Shown here: in pieces, positions 15,577 through 23,979 of the stretch
How the letters are laid out: each line of letters starts with the position of its first letter
Numbering within the stretch: position 1 is the first letter of the stretch
DNA from: Candidatus Caldatribacterium sp.
GTDB lineage: Bacteria > Atribacterota > Atribacteria > Atribacterales > Caldatribacteriaceae
Direction of reading: 5' to 3'
NCBI GenBank assembly: GCA_028275365.1
Contig: JAPWUU010000006.1
Coordinates: forward strand, 1-50,389
DNA length: 50,389 nt
Translations under genes and position numbers: made by a program
The notes under the pieces: generated by a model
What the model saw: the letters and a program-made list of their open reading frames with translations, nothing else
The model's database searches: none
What the model was told of the DNA's origin: nothing

Positions 15577-16453
15577 GGCAGGACTCAGCAAGAACAACCC
15601 TGGGGAAGAGCCTAGACGAATCCCAGAAAGCCAGCCCAAGGAAATTTCCACCATGGAGTACCTTCACCATCCCGGGAGCCTGTAAGGGCACAGGCGATGG
15701 GAAGGGGGTTCCGTGGAGGAAGAATCTGGCCTCTTCCTCTCCCACCTCCACCGTTTCGAGGAAGTACAGGGCCTTCTCCGGGGGAAGCGACCGTTCAAGG
15801 AGGAAATCCCTTCCGATGTCCTTCTGCATGACGTCGATGCTCTCCTCAATCCGAAACTGACCCACTCTCTCCCGGACAAGAGAAGCCACATAGGCCCCGA
15901 GGCCGAGCCGTTTCCCAAGCTCATGGGCAAGGCTTCGCACGTACGTGCCCCCAGAACAGTGGATGAGGAACTCCGCCTCGCCAAATTCTCCCTCAAGGCA
16001 GGAGAGAAGCTCCAGTCGGTAAACAGTGACCTCTCGCCTGAGCGTGATGTGTTCTCCCCGACGAGCATACTGGTAGAGTGGACGTCCGCGGTACTTGCAC
16101 GCCGAAAAGGGCGGAACCTCCTGGACAAAGGTTCCCCGGAAATCACTGAGTACCCGAAGCAGGTCCTCTTCTCTGAGCTTCTCCAAAGAAACCGCGGTGA
16201 TGTTCCCTTTCACATCATAGGTGTCCGTGGCAATCCCGAAACGGAACCTCGCCCGGTAGACTTTGTCGAGCTCCTGGAAGAAGGACACAAGACGCGTGGC
16301 CTTCCCAAAACACACGAGGACCACCCCCCGGGCACAGGGGTCAAGGGTCCCGGTGTGACCCGCTTTGGCTTTCAGTACTCGTCCCACCCGCTCCACAAGA
16401 ACCCGGGAAGTCACCCCGGCAGGCTTGTACAGATTCAGCACCCCACCCAGCAT
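15566..16453 (-). CDS. truB: tRNA pseudouridine-55 synthase
   Basis: Makes pseudouridine 55 in the T-loop of tRNAs. The N-terminus LNLYKPAGVTS and the catalytic block GHTGTLDPCARGVVLV (catalytic Asp38) are diagnostic, as is CSGGTYVRSLAHELG later. 295 residues, a normal length including a short C-terminal RNA-binding domain. Lies between nrnA and ribF in the conserved order, 17 bp after nrnA. Confidence 0.95.
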   Translation of the reverse strand: MLGGVLNLYKPAGVTSRVLVERVGRVLKAKAGHTGTLDPCARGVVLVCFGKATRLVSFFQELDKVYRARFRFGIATDTYDVKGNITAVSLEKLREEDLLRVLSDFRGTFVQEVPPFSACKYRGRPLYQYARRGEHITLRREVTVYRLELLSCLEGEFGEAEFLIHCSGGTYVRSLAHELGKRLGLGAYVASLVRERVGQFRIEESIDVMQKDIGRDFLLERSLPPEKALYFLETVEVGEEEARFFLHGTPFPSPVPLQAPGMVKVLHGGNFLGLAFWDSSRLFPRVVLAESCHVA

Positions 16454-16470
16454 GACGGTCGCTCCTCCGC

Positions 16471-17457
16471 CTATTTCGAAGATTCGAGGACCATGGTCCG
16501 CAAAACATCCAGAACCTCCCGGTACACCGAAGGGAAAGGACCCGTGATTTTAAAGCCCGCTGCCTTCCGGTGTCCTCCACCCCCAAAGTGGTGGGCCACG
16601 GGGAGGACGTCAAAGCCGTCCCGGGAACGGAGGCTCACCTTGTAGGTGTTGGGGGCAATTTCCTTGAAGAACACCGAAACTCTGGCCTCAGGAATGTAGA
16701 GGCCATAATCCACGACACCCTCGGCATCCTCCTCCTGGGCACCGCATTCCCTGAAGTCCTCCTGCGTGAGGTGTGTCGATGCGCACCCGCAAACAGGGTC
16801 AAAAATTAGGTGATGGAGCGCCCGGCTCAGGAGCTTCAGTCCTTCAAGGCGCCGGCAACGGAACACATGGTGCATGATGGTGCTCAGGGAAGCGCCCGAG
16901 GCCACAAGTTCCCCAACAACGGTGAAAAGGTTCTGATTGAGCTCGGCGAACTGGAATCCTCCGGTATCGGTCACGACACCAGTCAGGATACCGGTGGCGA
17001 TATCGGCATCGAGGGGGATACGGAGTTCTTGAGTCAGTTCGTACACAAGGAGCGCCGAAGCGGGAGACCCGGGAACGACGAAGTTCGCGTGACCAAAGAA
17101 GGCGTTGTCGGGATGGTGGTCTATGTTCACCACGTAGCAGGCTTCCTTCAGGAAGCCCTCCACCCTCCCTATCCGGGCAGGATTGGAACAATCCACAACC
17201 ACCAGGACTTCAAAAGGCTCTTTATCTAAAGAAAACTCCTCAAAAGAGCGTACCTGAGTCGACCCAGGCAGGAAATGGTAGAAGTAGGGTACCCGGCCGT
17301 CGTAGACGACCCTTGCTCTCTTCCCCATTCGCTGGAGGAGAAAATAGAGGGCAAGAGCCGACCCCAGACCATCGCCGTCGATGTTCTGATGCGAGGTGAC
17401 CACAAAGTGGGAGGCTTTCGAGAAAATCCGGCAGATTTCCTTCTTTTCGTCCCTCAT
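16471..17457 (-). CDS. nrnA: DHH-family nanoRNase / pAp phosphatase
   Basis: 328 residues. The N-terminal DHH domain has HQNIDGDGLGSALAL, VVVDCSNPARIG and IDHHPDN (metal-binding aspartates and histidines); the C-terminal DHHA1 domain ends in FGGGGHRKAAGF. NrnA degrades 2-5 nt RNAs and removes the 3'-phosphate from pAp. The nusA-infB-rbfA-nrnA-truB order is common in Firmicutes and relatives. Its start overlaps rbfA by 4 bp. Confidence 0.93.
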   Translation of the reverse strand: MRDEKKEICRIFSKASHFVVTSHQNIDGDGLGSALALYFLLQRMGKRARVVYDGRVPYFYHFLPGSTQVRSFEEFSLDKEPFEVLVVVDCSNPARIGRVEGFLKEACYVVNIDHHPDNAFFGHANFVVPGSPASALLVYELTQELRIPLDADIATGILTGVVTDTGGFQFAELNQNLFTVVGELVASGASLSTIMHHVFRCRRLEGLKLLSRALHHLIFDPVCGCASTHLTQEDFRECGAQEEDAEGVVDYGLYIPEARVSVFFKEIAPNTYKVSLRSRDGFDVLPVAHHFGGGGHRKAAGFKITGPFPSVYREVLDVLRTMVLESSK

Positions 17458-17801
17458 TGGTTCTCCTGTTCCAGACGGTTCAGGAGTTCCACAACCTGAA
17501 AAGCTTTCTCCAGGGTTGGGTCAGCCACAAAGACGATCTCGGGCATGAACTTGATGCGAATTCTCGAGGCCAGTACCCCCCGAATGAACTTCGTTGCTCT
17601 CTTCAGGGCCTCGTACTTCTCGCCCTCCTCTGCCTCACCCAGAAAGCCCACGAAAATTTTGGCCTGTTTGAGGTCCGGAGACATCTCAACCCGGGTGATG
17701 GTGAACCCCCGAAGACGCGGGTCCTCAACCTCGGAAAGGAGAATCCGGGATACTTCTCTCTTGATCAGCTCAGCCACCCGGAGGGGCCTCTGTTCTTTCA
17801 T
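17454..17801 (-). CDS. rbfA: Ribosome-binding factor A
   Basis: 115 residues with the family's single KH-like fold: RVAELIKREVSRILLSEVEDPRL, ITRVEMSPDLKQAKIFVGFLG, RIRIKFMPEIVFVADPTLEKA. It helps 16S rRNA 5'-end maturation and 30S assembly. The ATG at 17799-17801 starts right where the family does; the longer open frame upstream is out-of-family sequence overlapping ylxP. Confidence 0.95.
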   Translation of the reverse strand: MKEQRPLRVAELIKREVSRILLSEVEDPRLRGFTITRVEMSPDLKQAKIFVGFLGEAEEGEKYEALKRATKFIRGVLASRIRIKFMPEIVFVADPTLEKAFQVVELLNRLEQENQ

Positions 17802-17811
17802 GGCAGTAACC

Positions 17812-18093
17812 TCAGTAGATTTCAAAAAGCCAGTCGGTGACTTCCACCCGGTCGTCGTTCTCGATGAACTCGAGCACCTGGTGGAGCAGGGACTCCACCG
17901 ACTGTTCATCCCTTGCCACACAGGAAATCCCAAGGCTCCCCCTCTGCCACTGGGAATCCTCAGAGAGCTCAGCCACCGATACGTTGAAGCGATTCCGGAG
18001 GCGTTGCTTCACCGAGTCCACCACACGCCTTCGGTCCTTCAGCGAAAAACTCCCGTTGATAAAGAGCTCCACACGGCACACTCCAACCCTCAT
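17812..18093 (-). CDS. ylxP: DUF503 family protein YlxP
   Basis: 93 residues matching DUF503: VGVCRVELFINGSFSLKDRRRVV, then RNRFNVSVAEL and a C-terminal IENDDRVEV. Its usual place between infB and rbfA supports the call; it has been linked to ribosome maturation but its exact job is not settled. It overlaps infB by 4 bp (ATGA). Confidence 0.9.
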   Translation of the reverse strand: MRVGVCRVELFINGSFSLKDRRRVVDSVKQRLRNRFNVSVAELSEDSQWQRGSLGISCVARDEQSVESLLHQVLEFIENDDRVEVTDWLFEIY

Positions 18094-20018
18094 CGCTCTT
18101 CCTTCACCACATACGCTTCAAAAATATCGCCTTCTGTGAAGCCCTCAAAACCTTCAAGCGCTATGCCGCACTCGTACCCCTGGGCCACTTCCCGAACGTC
18201 GTCCTTGAAGCGCTTCAGGGAAGCAATGCGGACTCTTTCCTGGAGCACCTCTCCCCTGCGCAGAACCCGCACAAAGGCGTTCCGGTCTATCTTCCCCTCA
18301 AGGACATAGCACCCCGCCACAATCCCTACCCGGGGGACTTTGAAGAGCGCCCGGACCTCGGCTCTGCCGATGACTTCCTCGACCTTTCGGGGTTCAATAA
18401 GACCCTGAATGGCCCGTTTCATGTCCTCCACCACATCGTAGATAACCCGGTAAAGACGTACCTCCACTCCCTCCTGCTTGGCAACTTTAGCCACCTCGTT
18501 GGGGAGCTTGACGTTGAACCCGATCACCACCCCCGATGAGGCTGAGGCCAGCATGACATCGGCTTCATTGATGTTGCCGACTCCCCGAAACACAACGTTA
18601 ATTGTGACCCGCTCATCCCCAAGCTGGGATATCGCCCGTTCCAGGGCCTCGAGAGACCCCTGGTAGTCGGCCTTGAGCACAAGGTGTAGTTCCTTGACCT
18701 TCCCCTCTTCAGGAGCCAAAAGCTCCTCAAGGGAAACGACACGGTTTCCTGCCTCCCGAAGGGCTCGCTCGCGTTCCCGTTCTTTCCGGCGCTCGGCAAC
18801 AACAGTGGCCGTCTTCTCCTCTTCAACCACGACGAGTTTCGTTCCCGCCGGAGGAAGCTCGGCAAACCCCACAACTTCCACCGGAGTGGCAGGAGGGGCC
18901 TCTTTAAGAGACCTCCCCAGGTCGTCAAAAAGTGAACGCACCCTCCCCCAGGTCGTCCCGGCAACGAAGAAGTCTCCAACCCGGAGCGTCCCTTCTTGAA
19001 CAATCACCGTAGCCACCGGTCCCTTCCCCCGATCAAGGCGTGATTCAATGATAACCCCCACAGCCGGGCCTGCGTATCTTGCCCGGAGCTCCAAAAGATC
19101 TGCCTGGAGGAGAATCATATCCAGGAGGTCCTGGATGCCCTTCCGCTGGAGGGCTGAGATGGCCACGCAGATGGTTTCTCCACCCCACTCCTCAGGGATG
19201 AGGCCGTGTTCGGCAAGCTGTTGCTTCACCCTCTCGGGGTTTGCCCCTGGTTTGTCGATTTTGTTAATGGCCACAAGAATGGGGACATCGGCAGCTTTAG
19301 CGTGCTGGATGGCCTCAACCGTCTGGGGCATGACGCCATCATCGGCAGCCACGACAAGGACCGCGATATCGGTGACCTGCGCCCCGCGAGCCCGCATGGT
19401 GGTAAAGGCTTCATGCCCCGGCGTATCGATGAAGGTAATCTTCCGTCCTCCCACATCCACCTGGTAGGCGCCAATCTTCTGCGTGATACCACCGTACTCC
19501 GATTCCGCAACCCTTGAACGACGGATGGCATCAAGGAGCGTCGTTTTCCCGTGGTCAACGTGACCGAGAATGGTCACCACAGGAGGACGGGGGAGCCTTT
19601 CCACCTCAAGGCTTCTGAGTACCTCCTCGCGGAGGTTCCCCTTCCACTCCACCTCGAAACCTTTCTCCCGGAGCAGGCGTTCCACCACAAGTGGTGGAAG
19701 AGGCTTTTTGCTGTGGGGGATAACGTTGAGATCGGCAAGACGGAGCAGAACCTCGGTCTCCTCCTCCCCAAGAAGCCGTGCCAGTTCCCGTAGGGTAGGA
19801 GGATTCTCAAGAACGACGGTTTTCTCCCGTTTCTTCCGAAGCTCTTCCTCTCTCCTTCGACGGAACTCGATTTCCTCTTCCAGAAGTTCCACGAGGTCTT
19901 CATCGATGCTGCTCATGTGGTTTTTGATGTCCGCTCCGAGTTCTCTGAGCATATCCATGACCTCATGGGTTGGCATTCCCAGCCGTTCAGCGACCTTATA
20001 CACTCTGACCTTTGTCAT
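18090..20018 (-). CDS. infB: Translation initiation factor IF-2
   Basis: 642-residue GTPase that places initiator tRNA on the 30S subunit and promotes subunit joining. Order: IF2 N-domain ([21 protein letters not shown]), a short charged linker, then the G domain with [22 protein letters not shown] and NKIDKP, then two beta-barrels and the C-terminal fMet-tRNA domain. It is a short IF2 without the long N-terminal extensions of enteric bacteria. The ATG at 20016-20018 follows AAGGAGG; an in-frame extension upstream lies inside ylxR and is rejected. Overlaps ylxR by 23 bp. Confidence 0.97.
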   Translation of the reverse strand: MTKVRVYKVAERLGMPTHEVMDMLRELGADIKNHMSSIDEDLVELLEEEIEFRRRREEELRKKREKTVVLENPPTLRELARLLGEEETEVLLRLADLNVIPHSKKPLPPLVVERLLREKGFEVEWKGNLREEVLRSLEVERLPRPPVVTILGHVDHGKTTLLDAIRRSRVAESEYGGITQKIGAYQVDVGGRKITFIDTPGHEAFTTMRARGAQVTDIAVLVVAADDGVMPQTVEAIQHAKAADVPILVAINKIDKPGANPERVKQQLAEHGLIPEEWGGETICVAISALQRKGIQDLLDMILLQADLLELRARYAGPAVGVIIESRLDRGKGPVATVIVQEGTLRVGDFFVAGTTWGRVRSLFDDLGRSLKEAPPATPVEVVGFAELPPAGTKLVVVEEEKTATVVAERRKERERERALREAGNRVVSLEELLAPEEGKVKELHLVLKADYQGSLEALERAISQLGDERVTINVVFRGVGNINEADVMLASASSGVVIGFNVKLPNEVAKVAKQEGVEVRLYRVIYDVVEDMKRAIQGLIEPRKVEEVIGRAEVRALFKVPRVGIVAGCYVLEGKIDRNAFVRVLRRGEVLQERVRIASLKRFKDDVREVAQGYECGIALEGFEGFTEGDIFEAYVVKEER

Positions 20019-20301
20019 GCCGAACCTCCTTTGCCTGTCCCCCAAGGTACGCCCGCAAAGCTTCTTTCAGAGATAACGCCTCTTTCTCGCCCACGTCCAC
20101 GCGGAAAGCAAAAGAGAGGCTTTTACGATCCAGGCGCTCCACGCATTCCGGAACCGGGCACACGTACGCCCCTCTTCCTGCTCTCTTCCCTGTCGGGTCA
20201 ACCTCAAGCGTCCCCTGAAGGGTTCGCACCACACGAATCAAGGACTTCTTTTCTTTCCTCTCCCGGCAACTCAAACACATGCGTATGGGAACCTTCTTCA
20301 T
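19996..20301 (-). CDS. ylxR: YlxR family RNA-binding protein
   Basis: 101 residues with the family signature [19 protein letters not shown] and [16 protein letters not shown], including the conserved GRGAY loop. YlxR is a small nucleic-acid-binding protein, always between nusA and infB in this operon, linked to RNase P or transcription control in some species. It overlaps nusA by 4 bp. Confidence 0.93.
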   Translation of the reverse strand: MKKVPIRMCLSCRERKEKKSLIRVVRTLQGTLEVDPTGKRAGRGAYVCPVPECVERLDRKSLSFAFRVDVGEKEALSLKEALRAYLGGQAKEVRHDKGQSV

Positions 20302-21344
20302 TGTTCTTCCTCTTTTTTCCCGCTCCCCCTAATGTCAATCCTCCAGCCGCTGAGCCGCGCCGCCAGACGGACATTCTGGCCATCCCTTCCAATGGCAAGA
20401 GAAAGCTGGTCGTCGGGGACGATCACCTGGGCGGTTCTCGTCTCCTCATCGAGTTTCACCTCAAGTACCTGAGCGGGGCTCAGGGCCTCTTTGATGAGCA
20501 CCTCGGGGTCATTGCTCCAGCGGATGATGTCCACCTTCTCCCCCCGGAGCTCATCGGTGATGTTCTTCACCCTAACCCCCCGGTTGCCGATGCAGGCACC
20601 CACAGGGTCAATCTTTTCGTTGCGACTCTCCACCGCGACCTTCGTCCGCACTCCAGGCTCACGGGTGATGGCCTTGATATCCACCCATCCTTCGTGAACC
20701 TCAGGAACCTCGAGTTCAAGGAGCCGTCGCACCAGCCCCGGATGAGTCCGGGAAAGGATAATCCGCGGGCCCTTGGTGGTTTTTTTGACCTCAACGATGA
20801 AGAACTTCATCCGGCTCCCGGGACGGTACTCCTCGGTGCTCACCTGCTCGTCAGGAGGGAGAATGCCTTCAGTTTTCCCAAGATCCACAATAACGTTCTT
20901 CCCCTCCCGCCGGACCACAACTCCGGTGATGATCTCTCCCTCCTTCTCCGAGAACTCTTCGTAGATTCTGTCTCGTTCCGCTTCCCGGAGTCGCTGCACG
21001 ATAACCTGCTTGGCCGTCTGGGCAGCAATCCGCCCAAAATCCCGGGGGGTTACCTCAATCTCAATCCATTCTCCCACATCGGCCCGGAAGCCCAGGCGTT
21101 CTGCCTCTTCCTTCAGAATCTCCGTGGTGGAGTCCCGTAGCTTCTCCACCACCATCTTACGCGCCAGAACCTTGATTTCTCCCGAATGAGGGTCAAGAAC
21201 CACGGAGACTCCCTTGTGGGAACTCTTGAAGTTCTTCCGGTACGCAGAAAGCAATGCCGCTTCAATGGCCTGTTTCAGGGTATCTCGCGGGATGCCCTTC
21301 GTCTTCTCAATCTGTTCGATAACCGCCAGAATGTCTTTGCTCAT
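20298..21344 (-). CDS. nusA: Transcription elongation/termination factor NusA
   Basis: 348 residues: N-terminal RNA-polymerase-binding domain ([20 protein letters not shown]), S1 domain (about 130-200, [20 protein letters not shown]), and two KH domains ([30 protein letters not shown]). No C-terminal acidic repeats, as in most non-enteric NusA. The ATG at 21342-21344 matches the family start. No rimP gene precedes it; instead there is a promoter and a strong leader hairpin. Confidence 0.96.
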   Translation of the reverse strand: MSKDILAVIEQIEKTKGIPRDTLKQAIEAALLSAYRKNFKSSHKGVSVVLDPHSGEIKVLARKMVVEKLRDSTTEILKEEAERLGFRADVGEWIEIEVTPRDFGRIAAQTAKQVIVQRLREAERDRIYEEFSEKEGEIITGVVVRREGKNVIVDLGKTEGILPPDEQVSTEEYRPGSRMKFFIVEVKKTTKGPRIILSRTHPGLVRRLLELEVPEVHEGWVDIKAITREPGVRTKVAVESRNEKIDPVGACIGNRGVRVKNITDELRGEKVDIIRWSNDPEVLIKEALSPAQVLEVKLDEETRTAQVIVPDDQLSLAIGRDGQNVRLAARLSGWRIDIRGSGKKEEEQ

Positions 21345-21372
21345 AAGCCCCCCTGGAAAAGCGACCATAAAT

Positions 21373-21404
21373 GACAAAGAGTGGGACAGACCCCACTCTT
21401 TGTC
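21373..21404. repeat. Perfect 13-bp inverted repeat in the nusA leader (REP-like)
   Basis: GACAAAGAGTGGG (21373-21385) and its exact complement CCCACTCTTTGTC (21392-21404) flank a 6-nt loop. Lying between the nusA promoter and start codon, it would fold at the 5' end of the operon mRNA. No T tract follows on either strand, so it is not a standard terminator. The core GGGTCTGTCCC resembles motifs I recall from short palindromes dispersed with REP-associated (IS200-like) transposases; no transposase is nearby. Confidence 0.8.
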
Positions 21405-21416
21405 GACGACATCATA

Positions 21417-21445
21417 ATTTTACCGGAACCCCAGGGGAATTGCAA
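21417..21445 (-). promoter_or_regulatory. Promoter of the nusA-ribF operon
   Basis: On the minus strand TTGCAA (21440-21445), 17 bp, TAAAAT (21417-21422). The predicted start (about 21410) is just before the leader hairpin. The remaining gap to tRNA-Gly holds no gene. Confidence 0.5.
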
Positions 21446-21560
21446 ACCGATTTCCCCGAAAGCCCACCCTGAGCAGGTTCCACAAGCGTCGAAACAGCCA
21501 AAAACGCCTTCACAGAGAGCATGCCCCTAAAGGCAGAGGAAAAATGAGAGAAAAAATAAT

Positions 21561-21635
21561 TGGAGCGGAAAACGGGATTCGAACCCGCGGCCCTCGGCTT
21601 GGGAAGCCGATGCTCTACCCCTGAGCTATTTCCGC
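21561..21635 (-). tRNA. tRNA-Gly (anticodon CCC)
   Basis: Reads GCGGAAA acceptor (21629-21635), TAGCTCAGGGGTAGAGCA D-arm, anticodon stem TCGGC/GCCGA with loop TTCCCAA (anticodon CCC at 21601-21603), T arm CGGG-TTCGAAT-CCCG, acceptor TTTCCGC, discriminator T and encoded CCA. Close to the standard bacterial glycine tRNA. A T-rich run follows the 3' end. Confidence 0.95.
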
Positions 21636-21646
21636 TCCTCACCTAT

Positions 21647-21675
21647 ATAATACTCAGGAAGACCATCTTTTTCAA
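21647..21675 (-). promoter_or_regulatory. Promoter of tRNA-Gly
   Basis: TTGAAA (21670-21675), 17-bp spacer, TATTAT (21647-21652) on the minus strand, with the start expected a few bases before the mature tRNA. Confidence 0.7.
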
Positions 21676-21689
21676 GTCTCTCCACCACA

Positions 21690-21719
21690 TTTTCACCATC
21701 TCTTCCTCCGTCGTATAAT
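21690..21719 (+). promoter_or_regulatory. Promoter of the ATP synthase operon
   Basis: TATAAT (21714-21719) with TTTTCA (21690-21695) 18 bp upstream. The first gene's GTG begins only 6 bp after the -10, so transcription should start at or within a base or two of the start codon. Confidence 0.5.
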
Positions 21720-21725
21720 ACTCTC

Positions 21726-21983
21726 GTGAAGGGGAAACTCAACGACGGGAATCTGTGGAGAGCTCTTGGAGAGGTCTGGGACCTGGCATGGGTAACGGTG
21801 GTTCCCATGCTTTTGGGGCTTTTTCTGGGGCAGTACCTTGACCGAAAGTACCCCCTGGGGTTTTCCTGGACTCTGTCACTGCTTGCCCTCGGGGCACTTT
21901 TCGGGTTCTACAACCTCTACGAGACCCTCATGAAGGCGAGCAAGGAAATGGAGCAGAAGGACCATGGAAAGAATCGCCCTTAG
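21726..21983 (+). CDS. atpZ: ATP synthase accessory protein AtpZ-like
   Basis: 85 residues with two membrane helices and the AtpZ pattern: MLLGLFLGQYLDRKYPLGFSW, then LLALGALFGFYNLYETLMKAS. AtpZ/AtpI proteins are small membrane proteins at the head of atp operons; in some bacteria they help c-ring assembly or carry Mg2+/Ca2+. The GTG start has no SD and may be leaderless; the next in-frame Met lies inside the first helix. Confidence 0.75.
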   Translation: MKGKLNDGNLWRALGEVWDLAWVTVVPMLLGLFLGQYLDRKYPLGFSWTLSLLALGALFGFYNLYETLMKASKEMEQKDHGKNRP

Positions 21984-22251
21984 TCTCCTGGGCGGTGCAG
22001 CACTTGCTGTGCTGATCCTTGAACTCATTGCCCTTGAGGTACAGGCGGTGCTCCACAGAAGGCGGTACACCGCATGGAGGGGGATCCTCACCCGCTGTGG
22101 TATTGTGGGAACCTGGTTCTTCCTCTTTTTGCGCTATGTGCGGGTCCAGCTTTGTCCCTTTGTGGCCTCGTTCCTTTTGAGCTATTTCGTCTTCCTGATC
22201 CTCTTTGCCAGCGTTCACTTTGGGAGGGCAAGCCATGGAAGAAATCCTTAA
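21964..22251 (+). CDS. atpI: Small membrane protein, ATP synthase subunit I-like
   Basis: 95 residues with about three hydrophobic helices (ALSLLGGAALAVLILELIAL; CGIVGTWFFLFL; VASFLLSYFVFLILFASVHF). Position between atpZ and atpB and size fit the AtpI family, which assists c-ring assembly, but the sequence identity is weak, so the call rests mainly on context. It overlaps atpZ by 20 bp and atpB by 17 bp, implying coupled translation. Confidence 0.6.
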   Translation: MERIALSLLGGAALAVLILELIALEVQAVLHRRRYTAWRGILTRCGIVGTWFFLFLRYVRVQLCPFVASFLLSYFVFLILFASVHFGRASHGRNP

Positions 22252-22900
22252 CCCCCACGTGTTCTTCGTGTTCCTGGGCATACCGGTAACCAAGACGGTG
22301 GTTTCGACTTGGGTGGTCATGGCGTTCCTGGTGCTTTTGTCTTTCCTCCTCACCCGGAAGATGCGCCCTGTCCCCACCCGCCTGCAGAACGTCCTCGAAC
22401 TCTTCGTTGAGGCCATCCTGCACCTTGTGGAAGAGATGTCTCCGGGCAACGGCAAACGATTCCTCCCCCTTGTGGGGACCCTGGCGCTCTTCATCGGAAC
22501 CTCTGATGTAGCCGGTCTTGTACCCTGGCTCAAATCCCCTACAAGTGACTTCAACACCACCCTGGCCCTTGCCCTGGTTGTCTTCTTCGCCGTTCCCTTC
22601 TATGGCATCACCATAAAAGGCGTGAGGAACTACTTCCGAAGCTACCTCTCCCCCTCGCCTATTCTCGCCCCCTTCCACGTTATCAGCGAAATTACCCGGA
22701 CAGTTTCTTTAGCCCTTCGACTCTTCGGCAACATCATGGGGGAAGAAATCATCATCGCCATCCTCTTCCTCCTCTCCCCGCTTTTCCTCCCCCTCCCGAT
22801 GATGCTCTTCAGCATTTTCACCGGAATCATCCAAGCGTACATCTTCACGGTTCTCTCTGTAGTGTACCTGAGCGCTGCCGTTGAATCCTCGGGACATTAG
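22235..22900 (+). CDS. atpB: ATP synthase F0 subunit a
   Basis: 221-residue membrane subunit forming the ion half-channels next to the c-ring. The signature ITRTVSLALRLFGNIMGEE contains the essential Arg that meets the c-subunit Glu; YIFTVLSVVYLSAAVE is the last helix. The ATG at 22235-22237 follows GGGAGGG; an earlier in-frame start adds ten unrelated residues. Confidence 0.95.
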   Translation: MEEILNPHVFFVFLGIPVTKTVVSTWVVMAFLVLLSFLLTRKMRPVPTRLQNVLELFVEAILHLVEEMSPGNGKRFLPLVGTLALFIGTSDVAGLVPWLKSPTSDFNTTLALALVVFFAVPFYGITIKGVRNYFRSYLSPSPILAPFHVISEITRTVSLALRLFGNIMGEEIIIAILFLLSPLFLPLPMMLFSIFTGIIQAYIFTVLSVVYLSAAVESSGH

Positions 22901-22938
22901 GAGTATAATTGGCGTCAACACGAAGGAGGTCGAGGGAT

Positions 22939-23205
22939 ATGCAAGGAGAGATACTCTTCCTCTGCGTCACCGTATTCACGGCAGGGTTTTCCATCGCCCT
23001 GGGAGTAATGTTCCCCGCCATCGGGCAGGGCAAGGCCTGTTCACAGGCCTTGGAGAGCATCGCCAGGCAACCTGAGGCCGCTGGCCCCATCAGCCGGACG
23101 CTCTTTGTGGGACTGGCCATGCTTGAGTCCCTGGCCATCTACGTTCTTGTCGTCTCTTTCATTCTCCTTTTCGCCAACCCGCTCCTCCGATACGTCTTCA
23201 AGTAG
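22939..23205 (+). CDS. atpE: ATP synthase F0 subunit c, sodium-type ligand set
   Basis: 88 residues, two membrane helices joined by the polar loop ARQPEA. The ion site can be compared with the Ilyobacter sodium c-ring (Gln32, Glu65, Ser66, Tyr70): here Gln30, Glu63, Ser64 and Tyr68 occupy the equivalent places (AIGQGKA and MLESLAIY), while the equivalent of Thr67 is Leu65. Gln in helix one plus the Glu-Ser pair is the accepted mark of sodium binding. The start at 22939 follows AAGGAGG. Confidence 0.95.
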   Translation: MQGEILFLCVTVFTAGFSIALGVMFPAIGQGKACSQALESIARQPEAAGPISRTLFVGLAMLESLAIYVLVVSFILLFANPLLRYVFK

Positions 23206-23219
23206 GAGGGTTCTCCTCC

Positions 23220-23735
23220 ATGATCCGCATAGACCGGAGCATCATCTTCCAGATTATCAACTTCCTCGCTCTGGTTTTTCTCCTTTTTCGCTTCCTCTTT
23301 AAACCTGTGGTAAAGGCGCTGGACGAGCGTTCAAACAGGATTCGGGGAGAATTTGAGAAGATTGAGGAAGAAAAGAAGACCCTTGAAGAGGAGCGACGCC
23401 GCCTTGAAGAGGAACTCAAAAACCTGAAGGAGAAGTACCTCGAAATGCTCGACCAGGCCAACAGAGAAGCACAGAAAATCAAAGAGGCTATCATCCAGGA
23501 AGCGTACCGGGAAGCCGAGAAAATCAAGAGGGAGTACGAGCGGCGGGCGAAAAGGGAGATTGAACAGCTCCTTCTGGAACTTAAGGAAGACATCGTGGAT
23601 ATTGCTGAGGAAGTCGCAAAAAGGATTCTCAAGGTCCACATCACCCCTGAGGTACAAACCAGGATTATCGAAGAAATGCTCGAGGAAGCCGTGAGTCGCC
23701 TTGAAGCCCAGCTTGGAGGTACCTATGAGGGATAG
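23220..23735 (+). CDS. atpF: ATP synthase F0 subunit b
   Basis: 171 residues: one N-terminal membrane helix (IIFQIINFLALVFLLFRFLF) then a long charged helix (about 35-155, rich in Glu, Lys and Arg) that dimerises as the peripheral stalk. Starts behind AGGAGGG, 14 bp after atpE. Length is normal and there is no fused delta domain, which matters because the next gene is short. Confidence 0.94.
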   Translation: MIRIDRSIIFQIINFLALVFLLFRFLFKPVVKALDERSNRIRGEFEKIEEEKKTLEEERRRLEEELKNLKEKYLEMLDQANREAQKIKEAIIQEAYREAEKIKREYERRAKREIEQLLLELKEDIVDIAEEVAKRILKVHITPEVQTRIIEEMLEEAVSRLEAQLGGTYEG

Positions 23736-23979
23736 AGAGAAGGTCAAAGTGGTCACTCCCTTCCCGCTGACGGACAAGCAGAGAGAAATCCTGTACTCCA
23801 AGCTGAGCCGGGTCATCCGGGAACTCTTTCTCCTTGAGGAGGAGATTGACCCCTCCCTCATCGGGGGTGTGGTCATCCTCTGGGGAGAAATCCTCATCGA
23901 CTGCAGCGTAAAAACCCAGCTTGAGCGCCTGAAAGAACGAATCCTCAAAGAGGGGATTCCCCATGTCCATGGTCGGTGA
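23725..23979 (+). CDS. atpH: ATP synthase delta subunit, C-terminal domain only
   Basis: 84 residues, against about 175-185 for a normal delta subunit. The whole length matches the family's C-terminal half: VVTPFPLTDKQREILYSKL, EEIDPSLIGGVVILWGEILID, then CSVKTQLERLKERIL. The N-terminal six-helix domain, which binds the N-termini of the alpha subunits in other enzymes, is absent; upstream sequence is the end of atpF in another frame. GGAGGT precedes the ATG. It overlaps atpF by 11 bp and atpA by 17 bp, so it looks like a deliberate gene, not debris. Confidence 0.82.
   Translation: MRDREKVKVVTPFPLTDKQREILYSKLSRVIRELFLLEEEIDPSLIGGVVILWGEILIDCSVKTQLERLKERILKEGIPHVHGR

Noticed and set aside
14593-15654. 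Longer ribF start at 15654
   Set aside because: The first 26 codons lie inside truB and do not resemble the family; the ATG at 15576 gives the usual N-terminus.
19917-21140. A 407-codon plus-strand frame over nusA
   Set aside because: Antisense of nusA and ylxR, with no start signal and no family match.
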